Assembly: GCF_003058055.1 (NCBI RefSeq)
Contig: NZ_QBTZ01000001.1
Coordinates: 684,501-748,500, forward strand
Direction: 5' to 3'
Length of the DNA: 64,000 nucleotides
Origin: Acidovorax sp. 107
GTDB taxonomy: Bacteria; Pseudomonadota; Gammaproteobacteria; Burkholderiales; Burkholderiaceae_C
Both the position numbers and the translations under genes were made by a program. The notes under the pieces are model-generated. The model saw only the letters and a list, made by a program, of their open reading frames with translations, was not told the DNA's origin and ran no database searches. Shown here piece by piece: positions 1-14,253 of the stretch. Position 1 is the stretch's first letter; every line of letters starts with the position of its first letter.

Positions 1-397
1 GGAACAGGCGCATGCCTTCGCCCTTGATCTGGCCGCCAAACACCATGGACACATTGAAGTCCACGCCTGAGCGCTTGAGGGCAGCGCCGTCGCGCTCGTG
101 CACGTGGCGCACGGCAGCACCCAGCACGCGGGCGGCGTCAAACATGCTCTTGGCGTTCCAGATGGTGATGGCCTCGCCCGACTCGCCGTCCTTGATCTGC
201 TCGGTCTGCAAGATCTCGCGCACCGACTGCGAGATGGACAGGTTGCCCGCCGACAGCAGCACCATGAAGCGGTCGCCCGCCTTCTCATAGACCATCATCT
301 TGCGAAACGAGCTGATCTGGTCCAGGCCGGCGTTGGTGCGGGAATCGGACAGGAAGACGAGTCCGGCGTTGAGTTTGATGGCGACGCAGTACGTCAT
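1..397 (-). CDS. Anbu-type proteasome-related peptidase (3' end outside window)
   Basis: The first 132 residues are visible; the C-terminus lies beyond the window edge. The protein begins MTYCVAIKLNAG and continues with LVFLSDSRTNAGLDQ, which is the signature start of Anbu (ancestral beta subunit), a proteasome/HslV-fold Ntn-hydrolase. In this family the threonine after the initiator methionine is the expected N-terminal nucleophile, and Thr2 is present. Anbu genes usually sit with an alpha-E protein, an ATP-grasp protein and a transglutaminase-like protein, but those would lie outside this window. The physiological substrate of Anbu is not established. The start was chosen because the ATG places Thr at position 2. 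Confidence 0.85.
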   Translation of the reverse strand, partial: MTYCVAIKLNAGLVFLSDSRTNAGLDQISSFRKMMVYEKAGDRFMVLLSAGNLSISQSVREILQTEQIKDGESGEAITIWNAKSMFDAARVLGAAVRHVHERDGAALKRSGVDFNVSMVFGGQIKGEGMRLF

Positions 398-502
398 GGA
401 GCAATAGGGTGTATTGGAGGGAGGAAAGCGGCGAGTTTAGTCGCCTGCAGCCCTGGCGGCCTGTGCCCCATCTGGCAGCCAGGGGCCGCCGTGGGGTGTG
501 GT

Positions 503-569
503 GATATAAAAATGATAGCAATCAGTGCATGTGGCACTAGCGCTTGCTGCCCGTGGGGCTCAAAAATGG
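503..569. repeat. Palindromic repeat family A, intergenic copy
   Basis: This AT-richer palindromic stretch carries AAAAATGATAGC, then CACTAGCGCTTGC and CTCAAAAATGG. The same layout recurs about twelve more times in the window: a GCTAT..AAAA..TAGCTGCTAGCGC half, a short spacer, then GCGCTAGAGGCC..AAAA. It fills most of the gap between the Anbu gene and mutS. Confidence 0.6.
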
Positions 570-629
570 CCCGGCGGTATGCCCAGGGCCTGTTCCGCGA
601 TCAGCAGCGCGGCCCTACGCCGCGTCGCT

Positions 630-3248
630 TCAGCCCACCATCTTCTTGAGCTGGTACAGCGCATCCAGCGCCTCGCGCGGGCTCAGGGCATCGGGGTTGA
701 TGCCGGCCAGGGCGGCTTCGACCGGGCTGGCGCCTGCGCTTTCGGGCACCTCGGGGGCGGCGAACAGGTCCACCTGCAATTCGTCCTCGCCCGCGCGCTC
801 CTCCAGCGCTGCCAGCGCGTGTCGCGCGTGGTGCAGCACGGGCGAAGGCATGCCCGCCAGCTTGGCCACTTGGATGCCGTAGCTGCGGCTGGCCGGGCCG
901 GGCTGGATCTCGTGCAAAAAGACGATGTCGGCGCCGCTCTCGGTGGCGCTCACATGCATGTTGATCGCGTGGCGCGCCTTGGCGGGCAGCTCGGTCAGTT
1001 CGAAGTAGTGCGTGGCAAACAGCGTGAAGGCGCGGGTCTTGTCGTGCAGATGCGTGGCAATACCGCTGGCCAGTGCCAGGCCGTCGAACGTGCTGGTGCC
1101 TCGGCCGATCTCGTCCATCAGCACCAGGCTGTGGGGCGTGGCGGCGTGCAATATCTGCGCGGCCTCGGTCATCTCCAGCATGAAGGTGGACTGCGCGTTG
1201 GCCAGGTCGTCGGCCGCGCCGATGCGGGTGTGGATCGCGTCGATGGGCCCCAGGCGGCAGCTCGCGGCGGGCACATGGCTGCCCATGCTGGCCAGCAGCA
1301 CGATCAGAGCCACCTGCCGCATGTAGGTCGATTTACCGCCCATGTTGGGGCCGGTGATGACCTGCATGCGCGTGTTGGCGTTCATTCGCGTGTGGTTGGC
1401 GATGAAGCTGCCGCTCGATGTTTCGGCCAAGCGGGCTTCTACCACTGGGTGGCGGCCGTTCTCGATCTCGATGCAGGGCTCGGGCACGAACTGCGGGGCG
1501 CACCAGTGGAGGGTGAGCGAGCGCTCGGCCAGCGTGCATAGCACATCGAGCGTGGCCAGCGCCTGGGCCAGGCGGGTCAGCTGCGGGACGTGGGGCTGCA
1601 GCTGGTCGAGGATCTGCTCGTACAGCCACTTCTCGCGCGCCAGCGCACGCTCGTTGGCCGACAGGGCCTTGTCCTCGAACGCCTTGAGTTCGGGCGTGAT
1701 GAAGCGCTCGGCATTTTTGAGCGTCTGGCGGCGGCGGTAGTCGTCGGGCACCCGGTCCAGGTGGCTGCCGGTCACTTCAATATAGAAACCGTGCACCTTG
1801 TTGAACTGCACACGCAGGTTGGGGATGCCGGTGCGCGCCTTTTCGCGCGTCTCCAGGTCGAGCAAAAAGGCGTCGCAGTTGGTCTGGATGGCGCGCAGCT
1901 CGTCCAGCTCGGTGTCAAAGCCGTTGGCAATCACGCCGCCGTCGCGCACCAGGGCGGCAGGCTCTTCGGCAATCGCGGCCTGCAGCAGGGCCATGCAACC
2001 CTCGGGCGGCTGCAGGTGGCTGAAGATCTGAATCAAATAGGCTTCTGGTGCTTTTCCATTCAGCGCGAGCAGCTCTGATTTTTGTAGCGTCTTGCCCAGG
2101 GCAACCAGCTCGCGCGGGCGCACCTGGCGCAGCGCGATGCGCGCGGTAATGCGCTCCACGTCGCTCACGCCCTTGAGTTCACCCCTTAGCGTGGACCAGG
2201 GGCCCGCGCCGCCGCCAGCGCCCCCGGCACCTCTCAGGGCGGTAGTGGCCGAGAGGCGCTGGCGCGCCTCGGCGCGGTCGCGCTGGGGCTCCAGCAGCCA
2301 GGTCTTGAGCAGGCGGCTGCCCATGCCGGTCATGCAGGTGTCCAGCAGTGAGAACAGCGTGGGCGCATCGTCGCCGCGCAGGGTCTTCACCAGCTCCAGG
2401 TTGCGGCGCGTGGTGGCGGGCAGGTCGATGAGGTCGTCGCCCCGCTGCACCTGCACGCTGTGCACGTGTGTGAGCGTGCGGCCTTGCGTGTGCTCGGCAT
2501 ACTGCAGCAGCCCGGCGGCGGCGGCATGGGCCTCGCCCAGGTCTTGCGCGCCCCAGGCCTGCAGGCTGGCAGCGCCCAGGTTTTCGAGCAGCTTGCGCTC
2601 GCCCAGGGCGCTGTCAAACTGCCAGTCGGGCCGCAGGCTCATGGGGCAGGTGAAGGCGCCGCCCTGGCGCAGCACCTGCAGTTGTTGCTCAAAGCGCTCG
2701 GTCACGCCCGCGCTGTAGATCAGCTCGCTGGGCGCCACGCGCGCCAGCCAGGCGCCCAGTTCGTCCAGCGCGCACTCGGCCAGGTACACGCGGCCCTGCG
2801 TCACGCTCAGCCAGGCCAGCCCGCAGCGCGCGCGCGGCGCCTGGTGCACGGCCATCAGCAGCGATTCGGATTTGTCGGACAGCAGCTCGGTATCGGTCAG
2901 CGTGCCGGGCGTGACCACGCGCACCACCTTGCGCTCCACCGGGCCTTTGCTGGCGCCCACCTCGCCCACCTGCTCGGCAATGGCCACCGACTCGCCCATC
3001 TTGATGAGGCGCGCCAGGTAGTTCTCCAGCGCGTGGAAGGGCACGCCCGCCATCATCACCGGCTGCCCACCCGACTGCCCGCGCTGCGTGAGCGTGATGT
3101 CCAGCAGGCGCGCCGCCTTCTCGGCGTCTTGCCAGAAGACCTCGTAGAAATCGCCCATGCGGTAGAACAACAGCGTCTCTGGGTACCCGGCCTTGAGGGC
3201 GAGGTACTGCTGCATCATGGGGGTGTGGTGTTCGAGCGTGTCCGACAT
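630..3248 (-). CDS. mutS: DNA mismatch repair protein MutS
   Basis: This 872-residue protein has the full MutS layout. The N-terminal mismatch-binding domain carries the FYE motif ([14 protein letters not shown], about residue 28-41), followed by the connector, the lever/clamp, and a C-terminal ATPase with Walker [10 protein letters not shown] near residue 632 and Walker B/signature [16 protein letters not shown]. MutS recognises base mismatches and small loops as a dimer and recruits MutL. Length matches the family (about 850-880). A palindromic repeat (2030-2089) overlaps the lever region and encodes the segment around [17 protein letters not shown]. It seems to replace family sequence rather than lengthen the protein. 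The gene stands alone, head to head with the downstream signalling cluster. Confidence 0.97.
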   Translation of the reverse strand: MSDTLEHHTPMMQQYLALKAGYPETLLFYRMGDFYEVFWQDAEKAARLLDITLTQRGQSGGQPVMMAGVPFHALENYLARLIKMGESVAIAEQVGEVGASKGPVERKVVRVVTPGTLTDTELLSDKSESLLMAVHQAPRARCGLAWLSVTQGRVYLAECALDELGAWLARVAPSELIYSAGVTERFEQQLQVLRQGGAFTCPMSLRPDWQFDSALGERKLLENLGAASLQAWGAQDLGEAHAAAAGLLQYAEHTQGRTLTHVHSVQVQRGDDLIDLPATTRRNLELVKTLRGDDAPTLFSLLDTCMTGMGSRLLKTWLLEPQRDRAEARQRLSATTALRGAGGAGGGAGPWSTLRGELKGVSDVERITARIALRQVRPRELVALGKTLQKSELLALNGKAPEAYLIQIFSHLQPPEGCMALLQAAIAEEPAALVRDGGVIANGFDTELDELRAIQTNCDAFLLDLETREKARTGIPNLRVQFNKVHGFYIEVTGSHLDRVPDDYRRRQTLKNAERFITPELKAFEDKALSANERALAREKWLYEQILDQLQPHVPQLTRLAQALATLDVLCTLAERSLTLHWCAPQFVPEPCIEIENGRHPVVEARLAETSSGSFIANHTRMNANTRMQVITGPNMGGKSTYMRQVALIVLLASMGSHVPAASCRLGPIDAIHTRIGAADDLANAQSTFMLEMTEAAQILHAATPHSLVLMDEIGRGTSTFDGLALASGIATHLHDKTRAFTLFATHYFELTELPAKARHAINMHVSATESGADIVFLHEIQPGPASRSYGIQVAKLAGMPSPVLHHARHALAALEERAGEDELQVDLFAAPEVPESAGASPVEAALAGINPDALSPREALDALYQLKKMVG
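2030..2089 (-). repeat. Repeat family A copy inside mutS
   Basis: On the coding strand the stretch reads CGCTACAAAAATC, AGAGCTGCTCGCGCT, a spacer, then CACCAGAAGCCTATTTGATT. This matches the family layout of two inverted GCGC-containing arms flanked by A-rich and ATTTGATT ends. It is translated in frame as part of MutS between residues about 386 and 406. Confidence 0.55.
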
Positions 3249-3447
3249 GCAGGGGGTGGCAGGAATGAGGCGTGGACTGTAGCAGTTCGATCATCGGGTT
3301 TCCCCCTGGGCAATTCCACTGCGTTCTGCCAAGATGTTACGTTTTGACATACTCTTGGCTGTATGCTGGCAGCTTGACCCGGAACGGAGTCTCCCTCCGT
3401 TGAGCGTTGGTGTTTCAACCCCAGGATTCAGAGGCTTCAGAGCGACC

Positions 3448-5994
3448 GTGATTTCGTCCGAACTGCTGACCGACCTCCTCGCCCCGTCCGGGGAAGGCCT
3501 CATCGAGCCCATGGCGCAGGCGCGCCTGCAGGCGCTGGTGGATGCGGTGCCAGTGGCGCTCATGGAGTTTCGCCTGCAGGACGGCCGCCTGCTGCTGCTG
3601 GCGGCCAACGCGGCGGCCCGGCGCATGCCCGGGCTGGGTGCGGTGCGGCACCCGGGCGTGGACGCCTGCGAGGTGTTTGACCTGCTGGCCGACACACCGT
3701 TGATGGACCAGTTGCACGGCGTGGTGCGCGTGGGTGCACCGCTGGAGTGCCGCCAGGTGGTGCGCGAGCCCGGCCGCCTGCTGCTGGCGTGGGACCTGTC
3801 GGCCCGCCGTGTGACCAGCGACTGCATCGTGGTCACGGTGCGCGATGCCTCCGAGGCCGAGAACCTGCGTGCCGCACTGGCCGCGTCCGAGCGCACGCTG
3901 GAAGACGTGCGGCGCGAGTTTCGCGAGCAAACCGACGTGTTCAACACCATGGAAAGCCTGGCGCGCACCGGCCACTGGCGCCGCATCGAAGACCCAGGTG
4001 AGACCGTGCTGCTGTGGTCGCCTGGTCTGTGCAACATCGCAGGCTTCGAGCAGCAGGAATGGGTGGACCCTGAGCGTGCCGTGAGCGGCATCCTGCCCGA
4101 GGACCGCCATGTGTTCGACAAAGTCCGCGAGCAGGGCTCTGGGCTGGACGTGGAGTACCGGTGGCGCCGGCCCGACGGCGAAGTGCGCTGGATGCGCTCG
4201 CGTGTGCAGCGCACCTTGCCGCGCGATGGCGTGCAGGTGGTCATGGGCGTGGTGCAGGATGTGACCGACGAGCACCGCGCGGCCGAGCAGCTGCGGGAAC
4301 AATTGCTGTTCATCCAGCGCATCGCCAGCCGCATTCCCGGCTTCATCTACGAATACCGACTGCACTCCGATGGCGTCACCAGCGTGCAGTACATCAGTGA
4401 TGCCGTCCGTGAGTTCATGGGGGTGGAACCCCATGAGGTGACGGCCGACCATGGCGTGCTCTCGCTCCGCGTGATTGCCGAAGACCTGCCGCTGGTGCAG
4501 CGCTCGGCCATGATGTCGGTGCGCAAGCTGGTGCCATGGCAGTGTGAGTACCGCGTGCGGATGGACGACGGCAGCGTGCGCTGGCACATGACCAATGCCA
4601 TTCCCCATCGCGAGGCCGATGGCTCGGTGGTTTCTCATGGTTTCACCATGGACATCACAGACCGCAAGCGAGCAGAGCAAGAGATCGAACGCCTGGCGTT
4701 CTACGACGCCCTCACCGGTCTGCCCAACCGCCGCCTGCTGCTCGATCGCCTGCAACGCTCCCTGGCCGCCTGCCAGCGCACCAAGAACCTCGGCGCTCTG
4801 CTGTTCATCGACCTCGATAACTTCAAGGACCTCAACGACACCCTGGGCCACGACATGGGCGACCAGCTTCTGTCCCAGGTCGCCACCCGCCTGGTGGGCA
4901 GCGTGCGCGAAGCCGACACCGTCGCCCGCTTTGGCGGCGACGAATTCGTCGTCATGCTCGAAGCCCTGGCCCCCGACCTGCAAAACGCCGCCACCCAGGC
5001 AGAAACCGTGGCCGAGAAACTCCTGGCCAGCCTGAACCAACCCTTTGACCTGGACGGCGCCCAGCACTACAGCACCCCCAGCATCGGCATCACCCTCTTT
5101 GGCGACGAACGCCTCACGGTGGACGAACTGCTCAAACGCGCCGACCTGGCCATGTACCAGGCCAAAGCCGCAGGGCGCAATACCCAGCGCTTCTTCGACC
5201 CCGACATGCAAGCGGCGGTGAACGCCCGCTCCAACCTCGAAGCCGACCTGCGCCAGGGCCTGGCCCGGGGCGAGTTGCTCGTGCACTACCAGCCCGTCGT
5301 GGACCACCACGCCCGCCTCCTGGGCGCAGAAGCCCTCGTGCGCTGGCGCCACCCCCAGCGCGGCATGATCAGCCCGGCCGACTTCATCCCCCTGGCCGAA
5401 CAGACCGGCCTCATCCTCCCCCTGGGCCAATACGTGCTCCAGACCGCCTGCGAACAACTGCAGCGCTGGAGCCAACACCCAGACACCGCCCACCTGTCTA
5501 TCTCCGTGAACGTCAGCGCCCGCCAATTCCGCCAACCCGGCTTCGTGGCCGAAGTGCTGCAAACCCTCAAGAACCACAACGCAGACCCCCGGCAACTCAA
5601 GCTCGAACTCACCGAAAGCCTGCTGCTGGGAGACATCGAAGACACCATTGCACGCATGGTGCAACTCAAAAGCGAAGGCGTGGGCTTTGCGCTCGACGAC
5701 TTCGGCACCGGCTACTCGTCCCTGTCCTACCTCAAGCGCCTGCCACTGGACCAGGTGAAGATCGACCAGAGCTTCGTGCGGGACGTGCTGACAGACCCGA
5801 ACGACGCGGCGATTGTTCGGACCATCCTGGCGCTGGCCAAGAGCCTGGACCTGGAGGTGGTGGCGGAGGGGGTGGAGACGACAGGGCAGCTGAGCTTTCT
5901 GAGGCTGCATGGGTGTGAGGGGTTCCAGGGGTATCTGTTTGGGAGACCCGGGCCTGCGGAGGGGATCGATGCATTGCTCTATCCCGCCAGCTGA
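3448..5994 (+). CDS. PAS-PAS-PAS-GGDEF-EAL cyclic-di-GMP signalling protein
   Basis: This 848-residue protein combines a diguanylate cyclase and a c-di-GMP phosphodiesterase domain behind sensory PAS domains. Three PAS/PAC-like units cover roughly residues 20-400, each ending in a VxDVTDE/MDITDRK-type PAC end. GGDEF follows, with YDALTGLPNR and an intact RFGGDEF near residue 495. EAL comes last, with GAEALVRW near 627, DDFGTGYSS and KIDQSFV. No transmembrane segment is seen, so it is probably cytoplasmic. An upstream ATG at 3334 is in frame, but its first 38 codons use TTA, ATA and AGA, unlike the rest, so the GTG at 3448 is preferred. Base usage changes sharply within the GGDEF-EAL part (see findings). 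Confidence 0.93.
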   Translation: MISSELLTDLLAPSGEGLIEPMAQARLQALVDAVPVALMEFRLQDGRLLLLAANAAARRMPGLGAVRHPGVDACEVFDLLADTPLMDQLHGVVRVGAPLECRQVVREPGRLLLAWDLSARRVTSDCIVVTVRDASEAENLRAALAASERTLEDVRREFREQTDVFNTMESLARTGHWRRIEDPGETVLLWSPGLCNIAGFEQQEWVDPERAVSGILPEDRHVFDKVREQGSGLDVEYRWRRPDGEVRWMRSRVQRTLPRDGVQVVMGVVQDVTDEHRAAEQLREQLLFIQRIASRIPGFIYEYRLHSDGVTSVQYISDAVREFMGVEPHEVTADHGVLSLRVIAEDLPLVQRSAMMSVRKLVPWQCEYRVRMDDGSVRWHMTNAIPHREADGSVVSHGFTMDITDRKRAEQEIERLAFYDALTGLPNRRLLLDRLQRSLAACQRTKNLGALLFIDLDNFKDLNDTLGHDMGDQLLSQVATRLVGSVREADTVARFGGDEFVVMLEALAPDLQNAATQAETVAEKLLASLNQPFDLDGAQHYSTPSIGITLFGDERLTVDELLKRADLAMYQAKAAGRNTQRFFDPDMQAAVNARSNLEADLRQGLARGELLVHYQPVVDHHARLLGAEALVRWRHPQRGMISPADFIPLAEQTGLILPLGQYVLQTACEQLQRWSQHPDTAHLSISVNVSARQFRQPGFVAEVLQTLKNHNADPRQLKLELTESLLLGDIEDTIARMVQLKSEGVGFALDDFGTGYSSLSYLKRLPLDQVKIDQSFVRDVLTDPNDAAIVRTILALAKSLDLEVVAEGVETTGQLSFLRLHGCEGFQGYLFGRPGPAEGIDALLYPAS

Positions 5995-6039
5995 CGTTGT
6001 GCCCATGGGGTGTGGGGCCTGCGGGGCAAGGGCCTAGGC

Positions 6040-10911
<4,872 letters not shown>

Positions 10912-10935
10912 ACGGCACCTACGCAGGACATTTGC

Positions 10936-12066
10936 ATGGACAACGCGCCTTTTGCCTCCAGCCCGGCGACCTTGGTTGACAAGCCGATTGCCACCGTGCT
11001 CGTGGTGGACGACACGCCCGAGAACCTCACCCTCATGGGCAGCCTGCTGCGCGAGCACTACCTGGTCAAGGTGGCCAACCACGGCGAGAAGGCGCTCAAG
11101 ATTGCGCAGTCGGGCACGCCACCCGACCTGATCCTGCTGGACATCATGATGCCCGAGGTGGACGGCTACGAGGTGTGCCGCCGCCTCAAGGCCTCGCCCG
11201 CCACGCGTGACATTCCGGTGATCTTTCTCACGGCGCGTTCCGACACCGACGACGAGCGCATGGGCCTGGCCCTGGGGGCCGTGGACTACATTACCAAGCC
11301 CATCAGCCCGCCCATCCTGCTGGCGCGCGTCAACACGCATCTGGCGCTCAAGGCCACGGCTGACTTCCTGCGCGACAAAAGCGCCTATCTGGAGCGCGAG
11401 GTTGCCATGCGCACGCTGGAGGTGCAGGCCATCCAGGACGTGACCATCATGGCCATGACCTCGCTGGCTGAAACGCGCGACAACGAAACCGGCAACCACA
11501 TCCGCCGTACTCAGCTGTACGTGAAGACGCTGGCCGAGCGCCTGCGCCACCACCCCCGTTTCGAGCATGTGCTCAACGACCGCATGATCGAGCTGCTCTA
11601 CAAGTCGGCGCCGCTGCACGACATCGGCAAGATCGGCATCCCTGACAGCATCCTGCTCAAGCCCGGCAAGCTCACGGTGGAAGAGTTCGAGGTCATGAAG
11701 ACCCATACCACGCTGGGCCGCAACGCCATTGACGAGGCCGAGCGGCGCCTGGGCATGCGCGTGGCATTCTTGAGCGTGTCCAAGGAGATTGCCTACAGCC
11801 ACCAGGAAAAGTGGGACGGCTCAGGCTACCCGCAGGGCCTGGCGGGCGATGCCATCCCGGTGTCGGCCCGGCTGATGGCCGTGGCCGACGTGTACGACGC
11901 GCTCATCAGCAAGCGCGTGTACAAACCCGCGTTTTCGCACGACCAGGCCTGCAGCACCATCGTGCGGGGCAAGGGTACGCACTTCGACCCCGACATGGTG
12001 GATGCGTTTGTCGACATTGCGGAAGACTTCCGCAGCATTGCGCAGAAGTACCCCGACCCGGCGTAG
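10936..12066 (+). CDS. Response regulator with HD-GYP phosphodiesterase domain
   Basis: This 376-residue protein has an N-terminal receiver (VLVVDDTPENLTLMG; acceptor Asp near residue 69 in LILLDIMMPE; KPIS lysine) followed by a complete HD-GYP domain: HIRRTQLY, HDIGKIGIPD near 228-237, and HQEKWDGSGYPQGL with the GYP near 296. HD-GYP domains hydrolyse c-di-GMP to pGpG or GMP, and all metal- and GYP-motif residues are visible. It lies 25 bp after the hybrid kinase on the same strand, so the Hpt of that kinase is a natural phosphodonor. Together with the GGDEF-EAL gene upstream, the cluster can both make and degrade c-di-GMP. Confidence 0.95.
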   Translation: MDNAPFASSPATLVDKPIATVLVVDDTPENLTLMGSLLREHYLVKVANHGEKALKIAQSGTPPDLILLDIMMPEVDGYEVCRRLKASPATRDIPVIFLTARSDTDDERMGLALGAVDYITKPISPPILLARVNTHLALKATADFLRDKSAYLEREVAMRTLEVQAIQDVTIMAMTSLAETRDNETGNHIRRTQLYVKTLAERLRHHPRFEHVLNDRMIELLYKSAPLHDIGKIGIPDSILLKPGKLTVEEFEVMKTHTTLGRNAIDEAERRLGMRVAFLSVSKEIAYSHQEKWDGSGYPQGLAGDAIPVSARLMAVADVYDALISKRVYKPAFSHDQACSTIVRGKGTHFDPDMVDAFVDIAEDFRSIAQKYPDPA

Positions 12067-12069
12067 CGG

Positions 12070-12170
12070 ACAACCCCCTGAGCGACTTCGTCGCGTCCCC
12101 CTTCTCTCGAATGGCTGCGCCATTCGAGAGAAGGGGGACGCAGCCAGCGCGGCGGGGCGGCCCTTGCACG
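12070..12170. repeat. Repeat family B copy 1 with 20-bp perfect hairpin
   Basis: Immediately after the HD-GYP stop codon lies CAACCCCCTGAG, then a perfect 20-bp stem (12095-12114 paired with 12120-12139, loop CTGCG), then GGCGGGGCGGCCCTTGC. A second copy with the same borders occurs at 55297-55400, also just after a stop codon. The hairpin could work as a terminator, although no T-tract follows. Confidence 0.6.
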
Positions 12171-12272
12171 GCGGCACTGGTGTGCGTCTCGCCCGCTGCA
12201 CGGTCCAGCTACTAGATCTCACCAGCGGTCATCGTGTGCTGGCTTGACGGCGAGGCGCGGTCGTTGTGATGA

Positions 12273-13229
12273 TCAGAACGGCGCGTCTTCGCCCTTGGCG
12301 GTGTTGTCGGCTTGCGGTGCAGTGGGTTCCGCTGCATCAGCGCCTTCATCGGCGTCCGGGGTGTCGGTGGCAGGCGCATCAGCCGCACCCGCCTGCCGCA
12401 CCGCCGCCTTGTCGCCAGCACTCGCAAATTTGCTGTACTTGCCCAGGACGGGAACCAGCTGGCCGTATACGCGGGGGTTGCCCGCCAGGCACTCGCGCTG
12501 CTCCAGGAAGTCGGCCTCGCCCGTGAAATTGCCCACCAGACCGCCGGCCTCGGTCACCAGCAGCGAGCCCGCAGCCACGTCCCAGATCGACAGGCCGGTT
12601 TCAAAGAAACCATCGGTGAAGCCCGCAGCCACGTAGGCCAGGTCCAGCGCGGCGGCACCGGGGCGGCGCAGGCCGGCGGTGCGCTGCATCACGTCGGCCA
12701 TCATGTTCAGGTAGCTCTTGAAGTTGTCGCCCGGGCGGAAGGGGAAGCCGGTGGAGATCAGGCAGTCCTTGAGCTGGGTACGCTTGCTCACGCGGATGCG
12801 GCGCTCGTTCAGGTAGGCGCCACGGCCCTTGGTGGCGGTGAACAGGTCGTTGCGGGTGGGGTCGTACACGACGGCCTGCTCCACCTTGCCCTTCACGGCC
12901 AGCGCGATGCTGATGCAGTACACGGGGAAGCCGTGGATGAAGTTGGTGGTGCCGTCCAGCGGGTCGATGATCCAGACGAATTCCGAATCCTTGGCGCCGT
13001 ATTCCTTGCCCGACTCTTCGGCCAGGATGCCGTGGCCGGGGTATGCCGTCAGCAGCGTCTCGATGATGATCTTTTCGGAGGCGTGGTCCACCTCGGTCAC
13101 AAAGTCATTGATCTGCTTTTGCGAGATCCGCACCGATTCCACGTCCAGGGCCGCGCGGTTGATGATGGCGCCGGCGGCGCGTGCAGCCTTGATGGCCACG
13201 TTGAGCATGGGGTGCAGAGTAGACGACAT
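12273..13229 (-). CDS. suhB: Inositol-1-monophosphatase SuhB-family
   Basis: This 318-residue member of the inositol monophosphatase family dephosphorylates myo-inositol phosphate; bacterial SuhB also has a role in rRNA transcription and ribosome maturation. Motif 1, [15 protein letters not shown], carries the metal-binding Asp residues, and motif 2 is [15 protein letters not shown]. The start [16 protein letters not shown] fits the family better than the ATG eight codons upstream. The last 45 or so residues are a low-complexity Ala/Asp/Pro/Glu tail absent from the Escherichia coli protein. It is divergent from trmJ, with about 175 bp between the two starts. Confidence 0.92.
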   Translation of the reverse strand: MSSTLHPMLNVAIKAARAAGAIINRAALDVESVRISQKQINDFVTEVDHASEKIIIETLLTAYPGHGILAEESGKEYGAKDSEFVWIIDPLDGTTNFIHGFPVYCISIALAVKGKVEQAVVYDPTRNDLFTATKGRGAYLNERRIRVSKRTQLKDCLISTGFPFRPGDNFKSYLNMMADVMQRTAGLRRPGAAALDLAYVAAGFTDGFFETGLSIWDVAAGSLLVTEAGGLVGNFTGEADFLEQRECLAGNPRVYGQLVPVLGKYSKFASAGDKAAVRQAGAADAPATDTPDADEGADAAEPTAPQADNTAKGEDAPF

Positions 13230-13404
13230 AAATTGTGGTGGTTGGCAGCGCACGGCCAGGGTGGCGCGGGCGTTTGCGTACAGGATGAGCGGGGAGGTCA
13301 GGCCCGACCCGGCGATGCGGGCGGCGACAATAGAGGGCGGGATTTTACCCGCAGAGCCCTTTTTTGCCTAACCGGCCGCCTTCCCCCTCTCGCCCCGCCC
13401 GTCC

Positions 13405-14217
13405 ATGAAGACCCGTTTTGTCCTGATCAATACCAGCCATGCCGGCAATGTGGGCGCCGCCGCCCGCGCCATGAAAACCATGGGGTTTGACGACCTGGTG
13501 CTGGTCGCCCCACGCTGGGCCAACGTGCTGCGGCGCGAGGAGACCATCCAGCGCGCCAGCGGCGCCCTCGATGTGCTGAACAACGCGCGCATCGTCGCCA
13601 CGCTGGACGAAGCCTTGGACGGCATGAGCCACCTGTGCGCCACGGCCATGACGCCGCGTGACTTCGGCCCGCCCACGGCAGCACCGCGCGCGCACTTTGA
13701 AATGCTATTGAAAAGTGAGCTGCTCAGGTATGAAACACCGGCGCTAGAGCCTGAAAACCCTCAAAACCCAGGTGAGGAATCTCCTGCAGACCCTGGCGCG
13801 GCGCCGCAAGCCGGTGTGGCCTTTCTCTTCGGCTCCGAGCGGTTTGGCATGACCAACGAAGACGTGTACCGCTGCCACGTGGCCCTCTCCATCCCCACGA
13901 ACCCGAGCTTTGGCTCGCTCAACCTGGGCGCGGCCATCCAGGTGATCGCCTACGAATGGCGCCAGGCGCTGGGCGGTTTTGCGGTGCAGGATGCGACGCC
14001 GCCGCGCGCGCTGGCCGATGCGGCGCAGGTGGCGGGCATGCTGGGCCACTGGGAGCAGGCGCTCACATCCATCGGTTTTCTGGACCCGGCCGCGCCCAAG
14101 AAGCTCATGCCCCGCCTTAACCAGCTTTTCAACCGCGCGCAGCTGAGCCCTGAGGAAATCCACATCTTGAGAGGTGTCGCCAAAGCCATGATCGAGACGG
14201 CGCAGGCGAAACGATAG
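13405..14217 (+). CDS. trmJ: tRNA (Cm32/Um32) 2'-O-methyltransferase TrmJ
   Basis: This 270-residue SPOUT methyltransferase begins FVLINTSHAGNVGAAARAMKTMGF, typical of TrmJ, which methylates the ribose of tRNA position 32. The SAM-binding knot is seen in VAFLFGSERFGMTNEDV and IPTNPSFGSLNLGAAIQVIAYE. Family members are about 245 residues. The excess comes from a segment of about 23-25 residues at 99-125 that coincides with a palindromic repeat (13700-13766). This is the clearest case in the window of a repeat inserted in frame in a functional-looking gene. cysE follows 36 bp downstream, probably co-transcribed. Confidence 0.93.
   Translation: MKTRFVLINTSHAGNVGAAARAMKTMGFDDLVLVAPRWANVLRREETIQRASGALDVLNNARIVATLDEALDGMSHLCATAMTPRDFGPPTAAPRAHFEMLLKSELLRYETPALEPENPQNPGEESPADPGAAPQAGVAFLFGSERFGMTNEDVYRCHVALSIPTNPSFGSLNLGAAIQVIAYEWRQALGGFAVQDATPPRALADAAQVAGMLGHWEQALTSIGFLDPAAPKKLMPRLNQLFNRAQLSPEEIHILRGVAKAMIETAQAKR
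13700..13766 (+). repeat. Repeat family A copy inserted in trmJ
   Basis: On the coding strand: AAATGCTATTGAAAAG, TGAGCTGCTCAG, a spacer, then CGGCGCTAGAGCCTGAAAA. It encodes FEMLLKSELLRYETPALEPEN, a stretch absent from E. coli TrmJ between the PRDFG-like segment and the strand VAFLFG. Confidence 0.65.
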
Positions 14218-14253
14218 ACTGTGCAGCCCATTTACAAATAACCATAACAACCA

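Noticed and set aside
3345..3367. TTGACA with a following TATGCT as a sigma-70 promoter for the PAS-GGDEF-EAL gene
   Set aside because: The spacing is about 12 bp, well short of 17, so it is not a credible promoter.
3415..6006. 863-codon open frame on the minus strand opposite the PAS-GGDEF-EAL gene
   Set aside because: It is a shadow frame caused by high GC; the plus-strand protein has clear domains and the antisense product has none.
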